Shown piece by piece: positions 41,769 to 51,745 of a DNA stretch of 64,000 bases. The stretch is from Tranzscheliella williamsii. Its lineage: Eukaryota > Basidiomycota > Ustilaginomycetes > Ustilaginales > Ustilaginaceae. Position numbers and translations under genes: made by a program. The stretch spans positions 372,001 through 436,000 of the forward strand of contig JALBYF010000001.1 of assembly GCA_023212725.1 (NCBI GenBank), read 5' to 3'. Positions within the stretch are counted from its first letter, which is position 1. Each line of letters opens with the position of its first letter. The notes under the pieces are model-generated. The model did no database searches and was not told where the DNA came from. It saw only the letters and a list, made by a program, of their open reading frames with translations.

Positions 41769-43818
41769 CGTCAAAGCAGTCTATGGGCTTCCTGGGGTTA
41801 GGGGCCAAGGGAGATCGCAAGCCGAAAGATTGCCACGACACACAACGAGCGGCCAGACACGATGAGAAGCGTCCTGTTCTGCGGCCGGCGAGGTGTTAGT
41901 GTATTGCGATATCGCAGGTCTGACCGTTGGAGCCGTAGATTTGCGGTTGGGAAAACCGCCTGCTGCTGGCGTTGGAGCCACAGTAAATGATAAAGTAAAA
42001 ACGACAAGTGGAGAGCGAAAAGGCTACAACGGCGATCAAGGCGACAACACGCACAAGGCGCGGGAAAGAGGACGAGACAGCGTGGAAATGGTGATGGCGC
42101 TATGGGGTTGGTGGTGACAATGGAAGGTGTAAATGAGCTGCAATCAAGGTGGATAGGAAGCCAGTGCGGGTAAGAGGGCAGATTTCACACCCATAAGAAA
42201 CGATGCACGTACGGGTCTCCGCACTATGTCGTGCTTGCGTGTCTGCCTTGGTAGTGGATAGGGCTCACGGGTCAGCTGGTGGGTCTGTCGCTCGACTTGC
42301 TTTGCACGGGAGCGATTTTGTAACCGTGTAAGCTTCTGTAATTCCTACTACTATCGCTGACTCCGGATGAGCTCAAACAGCCTGAGCCCTGCAAAAAGCT
42401 GATCGATCTTCAAGGATGCAAAGGAAGGCCAAAGCACTAGAGAGAAGGACTTGTCTGTTGCGCAGCGACTATCACTGTCACGTTCGGCGTCGCAGGCATC
42501 CGACCAAAGCGTGGGCCGGAATGATGATTTACATGGCTGAGTCGTGGGCGAAAAGGGAGGCAAAAGGAGACCCTGAGAGTAATAGAAACAGCGAAGCTGA
42601 CTAGATCCAGCCAACAGACCGTAGTCAGTTTGGCAGTCCAATTTAGGATGGCGGCCGATGAAAAACGCATCCGTATTCGGTGCTCGGCAGCGCAGCGTTT
42701 GCATAGAAGCGAACTTACGCGCGACTGGGAAACATGAGAAGCAAGAACCACTTGCGCTGTGCTCGAACCACTGTTGCAATCCGCCAAACGGGCAGTGCTG
42801 TTGCAATATCCCGCAAGCAGGCGACTCTGCCTTTCTTGCTTCCAGTCAAGGGCCATGCTGCAATAAGTTCCCATAAACGTGCCGGAAAGGCTCCGGCAAG
42901 AGACGACATCGTCCGTACGCGAAACTGCAGTCTAACACAGAAGATTCGAAGTGCATCCATTGGGTTTCACAGTCTTTGCTCCACCCGCCGAGTGTTCAAC
43001 TGCAGAGGTTTGGATCCGCTTGCAGCCATTTCTACATTTTCTAAAGCGGGCGTGAACCGCTTGCCCGTTCGATTGCATCTCGGGGTTAAGCGTCCGCGGA
43101 GGTGGTTTCTCGTCTCTCGCCCGAGTGTTACTTGGACCGATCCCTCAGCGTCTCCTTCTTTCATCCACTGGCAAACCTGCCAGGATCACAAGGACCCGTT
43201 ATTCGTCCACCCACCACGTTCATGCCCAACGCAGGTTGGTGAATAGCCAGTTGCTAAGGCTCAGCGAGTTCTACGCCGCAAAACCAGAAGCTCATTCGAG
43301 AAGTGCAAAGAGGTAGGTTTACCTGTCGCCTTGGCCGGCTACGACGATCGATGCGGCAGACAGCTAGGCTCGGTAGCGAAATAGTGGTCTGTTAGGCCGA
43401 CGGGCTTGGGACGGCACCTCCATGTTAGGTCTGTTGTCTGACTGCTCATGCCAACTTCCACGTCCAATTCACGGATTAGTGCGATTCGGTTCGCGTGCCA
43501 AGCTAGACCGTCTTCTCGGCGCCATCGCGATGGGAATTGCAATCCGGCTCCCGATCGTCGTAATGATCAAATCAATCACACGCGCCTCCCTATCCCGTCA
43601 AGTGGCGCGTTCACCTCGACACCTTCCACTCGACTCACCCAGACCCGCTCCCTCTTGACTCCACTCACCTCTTCTCCCTCCTGCTTTCTTTTCTTTCGCC
43701 GGTTCTTGCGCACTGCTTTGCGACGTGTGCCTTGTGCTATCCTTTGTCGTCCGACACCTTCTGCTGGCTAGCCTGTAGCCGACGACCACTCCGCCGCCTG
43801 GTCACGCAGCTGCGCGTG
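41769..43818. other. 2-kb spacer between two divergent regulators
   Basis: This lies upstream of both the Zn2Cys6 gene and the MOB/phocein gene, so it holds both promoters. Small open frames occur on both strands (for example 42351-42806 minus), but none has a recognisable product or a consistent start and splice pattern. The last 200 bases are pyrimidine-rich. Confidence 0.4.
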
Positions 43819-45234
43819 ATGAGCATATCCGACAACATGGCCAGTGTCTCTCAACCCACAAGAACGGTTCCAAAGGCGCCTGAATACTGGCGCCATCGGG
43901 TACGCAAAGGGCAAAAGCTCGAGGATGTGATTCATGTTTCAGAGTCTCGCACCAAAATCCCGCAGGCTTCCTCTTCGTCCGACTCGCTCTCTCCAACTCA
44001 CAGCTCTTCGACCAGACAGTCGCAATTTGACAGCCGCTCCAGCGCAGATGACAGTCCCTTTCAGCTGCAGGAATATCTCTCTTTGCTCGTACGGCAGAAT
44101 CCGCACGACGTTGATCGCATTGTTGCCTTGCCTCCGGATTGGGAGGCCGAAGAGACCAGCAGCAGCTCTTGTTCACCTCCGCTGAATAAAGGCAGCAGTC
44201 TCATGGGCGAGTCGGATGAGGATGGCAGCGCGCAGCCGGTCGACACGGATGTCTGGGTCTACGAGCAACTGCGTCGGCTTGTTCTCGACCTCACCACGCC
44301 GTGGCTTACAGCTCTGCAGCAGGACTGCGACAAGGATGCACGCCCGCAGACGTGTGCCGCCATGAACGCCGGAGACTGGATGTATCTGTGCGCGTCGCAT
44401 GGCGAAGAGAAGCAGTGCTGTGCGATCGACTATATGGTGCACACTTTGGATGGCGCCACCTCGCTTCTCAATTCGGCACGCCATTTCCCAAGCCGCACCT
44501 ATGTGCCCAATACCAGTCTGCGGCACTTTGGCAGCATTGCGCGGCGGCTGAGCCGCATCTTTGTCCACGCCTGGTGCTACCACCGCGATGTGTTTGAGGC
44601 GTGCGAGGCCGAGACCTCGCTCTACTCGCGCTTCTACGCGCTCGTCGAGACGTACGACTTGACCGCCACTGACCATCTTCCGCCGCGCCGTCGGAGCGGG
44701 AGTGGTCTATCCAGTCCGGGAGCGCAGTCGTTTGGCGAGGGCGATCCGTTTGCACGCGGTCAGCCCGCGACCAAGCGCGACCGCAGCAGCACCGCCGCGC
44801 CGCGCACCTCGCTCGTTCACCGCCTCCAGCCGCCACACAAGCACGACCTCGGCCTCGTCCCACCCCCCGCCCCCAGCCCCCGCCCTACCGCCATCCTCAC
44901 CCGCCCAGACCACGACGACTCCGACGAGCACCAGCCCACCTGGTCCGCCAACCCTCTCCCCTCTCCCCACCACCAAGACCTCCACCACGACGACCAACCC
45001 GACGACCAACCCGACGACCAACCCGACGACCACCCCGACGACGAGCCCGACGCCGACGGTGATGGCAGCGGCGAGGGTGGTGGCGACGCTGACGCTGACG
45101 GCGACGGTGACAGTGACAGTGACGGTGACGGTGACGGTGACGGTGATGGTGGGGGGGACCGCGACGGCGAGCCGACCATCTCACTCAAGAGCATCAGCGA
45201 TGCGGGCGCAGGCGCCCCGCCTGCGGCCGACTAG
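43819..45234 (+). CDS. MOB/phocein-family protein with an acidic repeat tail
   Basis: Frame of 471 residues from the ATG at 43819; the open frame continues 29 codons upstream without an ATG. The Mob1/phocein domain is clear: VWVYEQLRRLVLDLTTPWLT, MNAGDWMYLCASHGEEKQCC, AIDYMVHTLDGATSLLNSAR, RHFGSIARRLSRIFVHAWCY, and HRDVFEACEAETSLYSRFYA. The wording is nearest to the phocein (MOB4/Mob3) branch, a STRIPAK complex component acting with striatin and PP2A, rather than kinase-activating Mob1/Mob2. The C-terminus is low complexity: about four PDDQ repeats, then long Asp-Gly runs encoded by GACGGT hexamers (45005-45160). The 45-kb end is convergent with the hydrolase gene. Confidence 0.88.
   Translation: MSISDNMASVSQPTRTVPKAPEYWRHRVRKGQKLEDVIHVSESRTKIPQASSSSDSLSPTHSSSTRQSQFDSRSSADDSPFQLQEYLSLLVRQNPHDVDRIVALPPDWEAEETSSSSCSPPLNKGSSLMGESDEDGSAQPVDTDVWVYEQLRRLVLDLTTPWLTALQQDCDKDARPQTCAAMNAGDWMYLCASHGEEKQCCAIDYMVHTLDGATSLLNSARHFPSRTYVPNTSLRHFGSIARRLSRIFVHAWCYHRDVFEACEAETSLYSRFYALVETYDLTATDHLPPRRRSGSGLSSPGAQSFGEGDPFARGQPATKRDRSSTAAPRTSLVHRLQPPHKHDLGLVPPPAPSPRPTAILTRPDHDDSDEHQPTWSANPLPSPHHQDLHHDDQPDDQPDDQPDDHPDDEPDADGDGSGEGGGDADADGDGDSDSDGDGDGDGDGGGDRDGEPTISLKSISDAGAGAPPAAD
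44990..45160. repeat. Coding micro/minisatellite in the MOB gene
   Basis: A 12-bp unit (gaccaacccgac) is repeated about four times and encodes DDQP. It is followed by a GACGGT/GACAGT hexamer array that encodes Asp-Gly and Asp-Ser runs. Both keep the reading frame. Confidence 0.85.
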
Positions 45235-45408
45235 CGGTCTGCGGCCCTGTAACGACCTTTCACGACCTTTCACGAGCTGCGCTTCCGGCATGCCTGCCTG
45301 GGTAGTGTGCTGGTGTGCGAATGCGGGGCTGTGTGGGCTAAAAGTACAGTGCTGCGGCGAAAGAGAAGCGAGCAGAGCAGCGGGCAACAATCTAAGCTAG
45401 AGAGGACG

Positions 45409-46863
45409 TCAGCGGAGGGAGGGCAGAACGCCGAGGAGCAGGGCGAGGACGAGGAGCTGGGTAGGGGTGGCGCGGAGGGCGGGCGCGGCGGCGTTGGTGA
45501 GCCGCGGCGTGCCGCCCGCGACAACACCGTTGCTGCTGGGCGCAATCGCGTCGGTGCCGTCGGCGAACCACTGCTTGAGCCAGAGCGTCTCGACGCCCGG
45601 ATCGGATGTGATCACCTTCCACGCCTGATGGCCCGTCTTGGTCACCCAGCGGAGCAGGCTGTTGGGCGGCAAGACTCCCGGCTCGCCCGTGCTGCCCGGC
45701 AGCGCCGGCAGCGCATCGTGCGTCCAGTAGTACATCTTGTCAACGTGGCCAGCCCCCTGCGCGTTCGCGGCGCAACTCGCAAGCCCTGGATGCGTGTCCT
45801 CGCTCCCGCACAGGTAGAAGACCGTCCGCGCCAGATACTGCGAAACCAGCCTAGCCGCCGACACACGGCGGCGCGACTCGGCGACATACGGCGGCAGCGT
45901 CCCGTTGAGACCGTACTTGTAGTCCGCGTACGTCTCGCGACAGGACGAGCCAATCCGCGCGGGACGAGCGCCGTCCAAATAGACAAACGAGTTTGGGCTC
46001 GAGATCCAAAAGATCAGCCGGTCATCCTGCGAGGTGTTGCTCCGGAATGTCGCATACCGGTTCGTAAGCTGGGCGCCCAAACTGAAGCCAGCAATCACCA
46101 CCTTGCGCAGCTGTGGAAAGCGCGACTGATCAAGAAAAAAGTCGAGCGCAGCATCCAGTGCATCAAAGCTACCGGCGTCTCTGGCGCTGGCGGGCTCGTA
46201 GCATGGACTTCCATCACCCCAATCGACGCCTTTCCAAATCATAACTTTCGTCGTGCTGACCTTCTGCAGGCTAGCTTTAGCTCTGACGCGCCTGGCTGCC
46301 AAGTTCGGCGGCTGAGATGCCGACGCAGGATCGGGTTCGAAATAGCTGCGCCTATCTATTGGAGCCTGCGAGTCGCCCGTCAGCTCGCCGGTACCAAAGG
46401 GGTCGAGAGACGGGTCAAAGGGGTAGGCGCCCTCGTCGGCTGTATTGAAAAACATGGGCGCCATAACGAGCACCTCGTCGCGACTGAAGCTGCCGCCCGT
46501 CGCTGCGCGCTTGGCGGCAAGGTCGGCATAGGTCCACTGATTCCAGGCGTCTCTGTTCTCGCCGTGGATCTGGATGACAACGCGCTTGATCTTGGAGGCA
46601 TCATACGACGCATCGATATAGTGAAGTAATGTGGCATCGCCGGCTCCAGCCACCAGGGTGGAGTTGTCGATGCGTGCGCCCGTAATAGCAGGAAGTTGCG
46701 ACCAGCCTTCGACGGGATTCTGGTCGCCACCTGGGAAGATACCAGGGTCGGAAGTTGGAGAAAAGGGCGGAGAGGCGGAGCGTGGGGCGGCGCTTGCATG
46801 CGGTAGCGACCACAGTGCAAACGCTATTGGAGCTAGCGGGACCGACGTCCAGACGCCGCGCAT
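45409..46863 (-). CDS. Secreted, probably GPI-anchored alpha/beta-hydrolase-like protein
   Basis: Single-exon gene of 484 residues. The N-terminus (MRGVWTSVPLAPIAFALWSL and on to PHASA) is a signal peptide. RVVIQIHGENRDAW (94-107) looks like an oxyanion-hole strand, and KVVIAGFSLGAQ contains a GxSxG nucleophile elbow with Ser 261. YLCGSEDTHPG and KTGHQAWKVI may hold the acid and His. Several N-glycosylation sites (NST, NTS, NGT) are present. The end (NAAAPALRATPTQLLVLALL and so on) is a small-residue site followed by a hydrophobic tail, as for a GPI signal. The substrate is unknown; the family is recognised only at fold level. Confidence 0.8.
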   Translation of the reverse strand: MRGVWTSVPLAPIAFALWSLPHASAAPRSASPPFSPTSDPGIFPGGDQNPVEGWSQLPAITGARIDNSTLVAGAGDATLLHYIDASYDASKIKRVVIQIHGENRDAWNQWTYADLAAKRAATGGSFSRDEVLVMAPMFFNTADEGAYPFDPSLDPFGTGELTGDSQAPIDRRSYFEPDPASASQPPNLAARRVRAKASLQKVSTTKVMIWKGVDWGDGSPCYEPASARDAGSFDALDAALDFFLDQSRFPQLRKVVIAGFSLGAQLTNRYATFRSNTSQDDRLIFWISSPNSFVYLDGARPARIGSSCRETYADYKYGLNGTLPPYVAESRRRVSAARLVSQYLARTVFYLCGSEDTHPGLASCAANAQGAGHVDKMYYWTHDALPALPGSTGEPGVLPPNSLLRWVTKTGHQAWKVITSDPGVETLWLKQWFADGTDAIAPSSNGVVAGGTPRLTNAAAPALRATPTQLLVLALLLGVLPSLR

Positions 46864-48125
46864 TCTGATGAAAATACAGGTCTTGTAGATGGTGATATGT
46901 CGAGAGGAAGCAGCGCTATGTGTCTATGGTGATGCTGATGTTGAGGAGCTTTACGAGGCGAGCAGCGTTCGGCGTGTTTGTACTAATAAAGTCGGCCACC
47001 ACGACTTGATGCTTGCATGCTGTGTGGTAGATTGCCTCCCAGCCGGCCTGCAATGGCGAGGCGGACGGACAAGTGACTCAGGTGGACCTGGAAAAAGAGG
47101 CAAGCCCAAGGACAGGCTGCTCAGATGGGCTCGTCTCGTGGCGCAGACATGGGAAGAAGAGGAAGTAAAGGCGGAGGTGAAGGCAATGGCCCCTCCGGCT
47201 GGCTGGCAGGGGCTGTGCTAATAAGGGGCTGAGATGGCAACGCTGCCGGCGAACAAGCAAGATCCGCTCTATTGGCCGACACAAGGCGCGCTGCAGAAGG
47301 CGAGCGCTATGCTCGTCGCAAAAGAAAGCGGCGCTTTGCTGAGAAGTTTTGCAATCACGAATATGATGGCCGCGTCAGGCTGCGCCAAACTGTGAATGTG
47401 AATCGGAAGATACCATTTTATTAGGTCCGGGGCGTGCCGCCTCATGCAGGTTGCTTGTTGGCCGGGCTACTGCAGCCGGCTGAGCACAGCATTGGCGGGT
47501 CGCCTACTGTACCCTTCGGCACATGTCGCAGCAGACGATGTAGACTAGCTCCTCGCCGGCTTCTTTGTCGACAGCTGCATTCCATTAGCCGCCAGATTGC
47601 GCGCGAGCACGCTCAACCCGATTACAAAGTGTCGTTATTTCGCGCCGAAGCAATTCAGCAGACGCGAACACGTTCTTGCCAACGTCGGATCTCACGACTA
47701 TTCTTTCGCTTGTTTTCTGACAGAGCGGAACCGGCCTAAATTTAGACCGTGTGAAATTCTTCTCGCTGGCGGGCCCTCCGAAATTGGTATCCAATTTCTG
47801 ATTGTGACGGTGGGACGTTGGCCGAACTTTAGTATGAGCACAACGGAGGTGGGCGACAGTTGCATTTGGTCTCGCAGGTGCGTTGGCAGCTCTCCCCTAC
47901 AACCGATAAAGGAGATGCAGCGGTGCCGGGCCTTCCGTGCAGAATGCAGTCTCGACAACGGATCTCCGGTTCCAGTTAGTGCCGCCTGCAGGGATGGTGG
48001 GTTCCTAAGCTACGAGTACAAATGAGGCCAAAATCAAGACTAGTGGGGTTCGACTTGCGCGCCAACCGCCGCCGTACTGGAGCGGCCTGGATCTATAAGC
48101 CGTCAGTGCAAGATACAACGCTGTT
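46864..48125. other. Intergenic upstream of the solo LTR
   Basis: A 1.26-kb stretch with only short, unrecognisable frames on both strands (for example 46889-47221 and 47597-48025 plus). I see nothing else in it. Confidence 0.4.
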
Positions 48126-48353
48126 TGTTGGAGTAAACGGACTTCGATTACGGTTACGAAAGCGGGCTCTGCCCTCATGTGATATATATGTACACTACGA
48201 AAGGTGCCTATGGTGTGAGTGATGGTGAAGACTGTGGGTTTAGCTAGTTAGGGGTATGCCGGCGGCGTTCACGCATGAACGTCATATCGGCCGGATGGGT
48301 GTTGTCATGACAACGTGCCGGCCTTGCCATGAGTCACGGTGATCCTCCAAACA
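48126..48353 (+). mobile_element. Solo LTR with a 5-bp target-site duplication
   Basis: A 228-bp element starts TGTTGGAGTAAACGG and ends CTCCAAACA, so its ends are TG...CA with a short imperfect inverted repeat. It is bounded by CTGTT on both sides (48121-48125 and 48354-48358), a perfect 5-bp target duplication. It shares most of its length with the LTR copy at 28362-28588. No internal gag/pol sequence is present, so this is the product of LTR-LTR recombination. The TGTTGGA start is typical of Ty1/copia LTRs. Confidence 0.9.
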
Positions 48354-48358
48354 CTGTT

Positions 48359-48753
48359 AACACGACTATCCGCGACATTCCACCACCACGACATAAGTCA
48401 CCGCTCGTCACACACCCACATCACATATCTTGAAGACAGCCCGCGATCCATAGCTAGCACGACACCACAACAACATAAATAGATATGTAAGCACATACAT
48501 AAGCACACGATGCGTGACCGTCTCCCTTTTGCAATAGTCGTCGATTCCATTGAACGCCAGAGTGCTGATCCGCGCGAAGTAGAGTCGAACGACGTTAAGA
48601 CCCTCTTAAGCCGTCTCGATGCGTGGTGTGTGGCATGCGCGGCTCAGTTGTGTGCAAATAGCTCTAGCGTCAAGGTAGATCAAAAGGGTATCTAATTGCG
48701 AAATAAAGCAGGGCGACCGAGTGCTACAAGGGTGAGCGCGGGAGCTGCTGTGA
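48359..48753. other. Intergenic downstream of the BRF1 gene
   Basis: About 395 bp, relatively AT-rich, with no gene seen. Confidence 0.5.
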
Positions 48754-51021
48754 TTAGTCTGCGTCCTCGTCGCCGTCGTCGAAATAGTCTTCGGTGGGAT
48801 AGCTAGGGTGGCTGTAGTGGAAGCCGTCGCCGTCGTCGTCGGGTTCGTCCATCTCGGTGCCGACGTCGGTGACGCCAGACTCCTCGGCGGCGGAGGAGAC
48901 GGTGCGCTTGTTGAGTCGGGTTTCCTTTCTGCGCAATGGATGCGAGGAGGGGAGCTCGCCTTCCTCCTCGATGATCTCCTGCGTTTCCAGGCCGTCTGCC
49001 GAGTCAAAGTAATGGAGCGCGGCATTGGGTTTGGGGGCCTTGGGCGTCGTCTTGTCAGGCTTGGTTTTCTTGTCCTTGCCCTTGCCCTTGCGCCCGCGGC
49101 TCCGTCCGCGCTCGCCATCCTCGTCTTCGTCGGAAGAAGAGGAATGATCGCTTGCCTGCGGCCGGCCGCGCTTCCGCGATCGAGAGCCGGACGCCTTGCC
49201 CGTATGCGCACTCCGGCCGCCTCCTCCGCTGACACCTCCGCCAATCACCTTGGCTCCGGGGAAGAGATTGTTCAGAGCATCGTAATTGATCTTCTTGCTG
49301 AACTGCTTCTGCTTCAGCATCATCTTGGCGCTTTCCGCTGCCGAACTGTTGTGCATCGCCGTGGAGGCGTCTCGAGGCGCCTTGGGCTTTTTGCGCTTGT
49401 ACGGCTCACGAATCGGGACGCCCATTTTCTGGTCATACTCCAGCTTGAGCTGTTTCTTGAGCATCTGCTCCATCCAGTCCTTGTTGAATTCCATCCAGAC
49501 GCGCTCCTTGATCTTGACCTCTTCCGGCGACAGAATGAACCGGTCCAACTCCTCCTCATCTAGATCTGCCAGCTCGTCCGTTCGAGCACCGCCCTTATTG
49601 TTGTTCGCCGAGGCGTTTTCACTCTCGGCTTGCACGGCTGCGGCGGCACCGCGGTGGTCATCTTGAAATGTGCCTTCAACATCCATACCGAGTCCGCCGA
49701 GAGGAAGCAGCTTTTGCGCTTGGGATAGCTTCAGCTGCTCTTCGCTGTGGCGGGAGGGGCCTGCGCCGTTTTCGTCCGGGATCAAAGAGGCGATAGGACG
49801 TCTGTCACGCTCTCCGTTTCCGGGGTATCCCGATAGAGCGCGCGCCCCTCTCTCGCGCTCTTGTGAGTCGAGCGCCTTTTCGAGTTCCTTGGCGAGGCCC
49901 TGTTGAAGATACTGCTGGATCTCTTCTTCTGTCGCCTGATCCACGACCTTGTCCAAGGCCGGGTCGATCACGCTTTCGCCGTTCTCAGGCGACTCGGGAT
50001 CGGCCTCGGCGTCGCCGTCGGCGTCGGCGTCCTGCTCGTCAGCATCTTTGACGCCCTCTAACTTGAGCAAGGTGGCGTCCTTGCGCTTCTTTTTGGTCTT
50101 CTTTGGCTCTCGCGCACGAAGGAAGGCGGGTGGCGCATGTTCCTCTTCCAGCCAGACGTTACGAAAGTCTTGCACACTGAGCTGGCCGCTCGGCGTCTTC
50201 TTGAACTCCTCGAGGCGCGCTTTGAGCGTGACATCGGCGATCTTGACCACCTGGATCACTTCGCTAACCGAGCGGCGGAAATGATTCATCCGCGCGGCGA
50301 GCATCAGGCAGGCGCCGCAGATGCCGGCCGGACGGCGGCCTTCGGTGATCCAATCCTTCTGAAAGCGGGAGACGAGCCTTGACGCATCGTAGGCCACCTT
50401 TTGCGTTTCCTCGCCAAAGTCAAGCAGGGCTGCAAAGCGGGCAATGTAGATGGAAGGATCGATGAGCGGGAGGCGGAGATTGAGGACGCGAATCAGCTTG
50501 AGGTATGACCGCCCAAGGATGAAGACGTTGACCTGGATGGCGTCGGCAAAGTCGATGAGCATGTGGGTGGTCTTTTCCATCCTGCACGCGACGTAGAGGC
50601 AGCTTGCGACGGTGTACTCGGACTTGCGGCCGAGCACGTAGTTTTTTGGCTCGTCGCCGGTGGCAGCGGAGGCACCGCCGTCCAGGGCGAGGGTAAAGAA
50701 GCGGAGCGCTCGGTCGGCAACATGGGAAGGGATGCGCAGGGCGGAGGCCATGTTGTTGATGCCGGTGCGCGCATTGGAGATGGTCATCTCACGAGACTCG
50801 CTGACGTAGCCGCCGCGGAACCCGCCAGGCCCAGAGACACGCGCACGCGCCTGGTCAGCAGCGATCATGCTGCCTTGTACCACCGCTCCGCCCGCCGAGT
50901 TCTCGCCAAACGTAATATCGCTCACGATCTGCGACTCCTCCAGCACGACACCACATTGCGAGCACACCGCCTGGTTGTCGGCGTAGTCGATGGCTAGCGA
51001 GCCACAGTTGGTGCACTTCAT
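48754..51021 (-). CDS. BRF1: TFIIIB subunit BRF1
   Basis: Single-exon gene of 755 residues. It starts with a TFIIB-type zinc ribbon, MKCTNCGSLAIDYADNQAVC then SQCG (C3, C6, C20, C23). Two cyclin-like repeats follow: ISNARTGINNMASALRIPSH, KSEYTVASCLYVACRMEKTT, then VAYDASRLVSRFQKDWI, RRPAGICGACLMLAARMN and VIQVVKIADVTLKARLEEF. A BRF1-homology segment lies further on (DLDEEELDRFILSPEEVKIK, KIKERVWMEFNKDWMEQMLK). The long C-terminus is charged and low complexity. BRF1 recruits RNA polymerase III to tRNA and 5S genes with TBP and Bdp1. The ribbon plus repeats plus this conserved block separate it from TFIIB. Confidence 0.96.
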   Translation of the reverse strand: MKCTNCGSLAIDYADNQAVCSQCGVVLEESQIVSDITFGENSAGGAVVQGSMIAADQARARVSGPGGFRGGYVSESREMTISNARTGINNMASALRIPSHVADRALRFFTLALDGGASAATGDEPKNYVLGRKSEYTVASCLYVACRMEKTTHMLIDFADAIQVNVFILGRSYLKLIRVLNLRLPLIDPSIYIARFAALLDFGEETQKVAYDASRLVSRFQKDWITEGRRPAGICGACLMLAARMNHFRRSVSEVIQVVKIADVTLKARLEEFKKTPSGQLSVQDFRNVWLEEEHAPPAFLRAREPKKTKKKRKDATLLKLEGVKDADEQDADADGDAEADPESPENGESVIDPALDKVVDQATEEEIQQYLQQGLAKELEKALDSQERERGARALSGYPGNGERDRRPIASLIPDENGAGPSRHSEEQLKLSQAQKLLPLGGLGMDVEGTFQDDHRGAAAAVQAESENASANNNKGGARTDELADLDEEELDRFILSPEEVKIKERVWMEFNKDWMEQMLKKQLKLEYDQKMGVPIREPYKRKKPKAPRDASTAMHNSSAAESAKMMLKQKQFSKKINYDALNNLFPGAKVIGGGVSGGGGRSAHTGKASGSRSRKRGRPQASDHSSSSDEDEDGERGRSRGRKGKGKDKKTKPDKTTPKAPKPNAALHYFDSADGLETQEIIEEEGELPSSHPLRRKETRLNKRTVSSAAEESGVTDVGTEMDEPDDDGDGFHYSHPSYPTEDYFDDGDEDAD

Positions 51022-51745
51022 CTTGCTGGCTAGACCGACGACCCCTTGGTCGGTAGCGAATAGTTCAGAGCAATGCAGCGGTTACCAATATGCGCCAAAA
51101 CGGGGCGTGCAGCGTCGTCCTTCCAGTCAGGCCGATGAACGAAGGGAACCGTCAGTCTAGCAGTGTGGGCGGTAATGGTAGCAAGGTAGTTCCAGGCAAG
51201 GAAGGCGGGGCGGTGGTAGCGAAGTTCAACAGCTGAAAGCGACTGGCTCGCTGATCCTGCCGTATACCAGTAAGCGTTGTCCACCGAGTGCCGTCGACGT
51301 CGACGTTTCTACTAGGTTAAGAAGAGGAAGAGTATGAACTGAGAGGGTATATGGAGCGCGGGAAGGAAGGGAAGGGCTGATCGCATTGCGGTACCGCTGC
51401 GCCAAAACACGCTTTCTCGATGCATTCCAAGCTACAATGTTGTCAAAATTTGACTTTCGATTTCTGAGGAAATGAATTCATGATTGAATGCACCTCTCTG
51501 AACCCTGCTTTTCCCGTGCTGGTTTGATGTTGATCCGCTTGAGGTGTCCAAGTTGTTATCTACTGCATGCTCTGAGTCACACGATACCCTCTCGAGCTCT
51601 GAATTGCCCCGCAGCAGCTAGTCAAAGTGCAAGACCGGCTGGCATATCAGAGTGGCTGGGGATACAGTTGATACTTCTGGTATGTCCGCAATGCAGGGAA
51701 ATAGATCACACCGACATGGGAAAGAGGAGGGTGAAGTGCGAGCGG
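51022..51745. other. Intergenic, BRF1 promoter side
   Basis: A 724-bp stretch between the BRF1 start and the MVP1 stop. It contains a GTCGAC-type palindrome (51292-51306) and no gene. Confidence 0.45.

Noticed and set aside
42351..42806. 151-codon minus-strand frame in the spacer between the Zn2Cys6 and MOB genes
   Set aside because: It lacks an ATG context, domain or signal, and other frames of similar length overlap it on both strands.
43732..43818. N-terminal extension of the MOB/phocein frame
   Set aside because: The extra 29 codons start at TTG and contain no ATG; the MOB start at 43819 is the first methionine.
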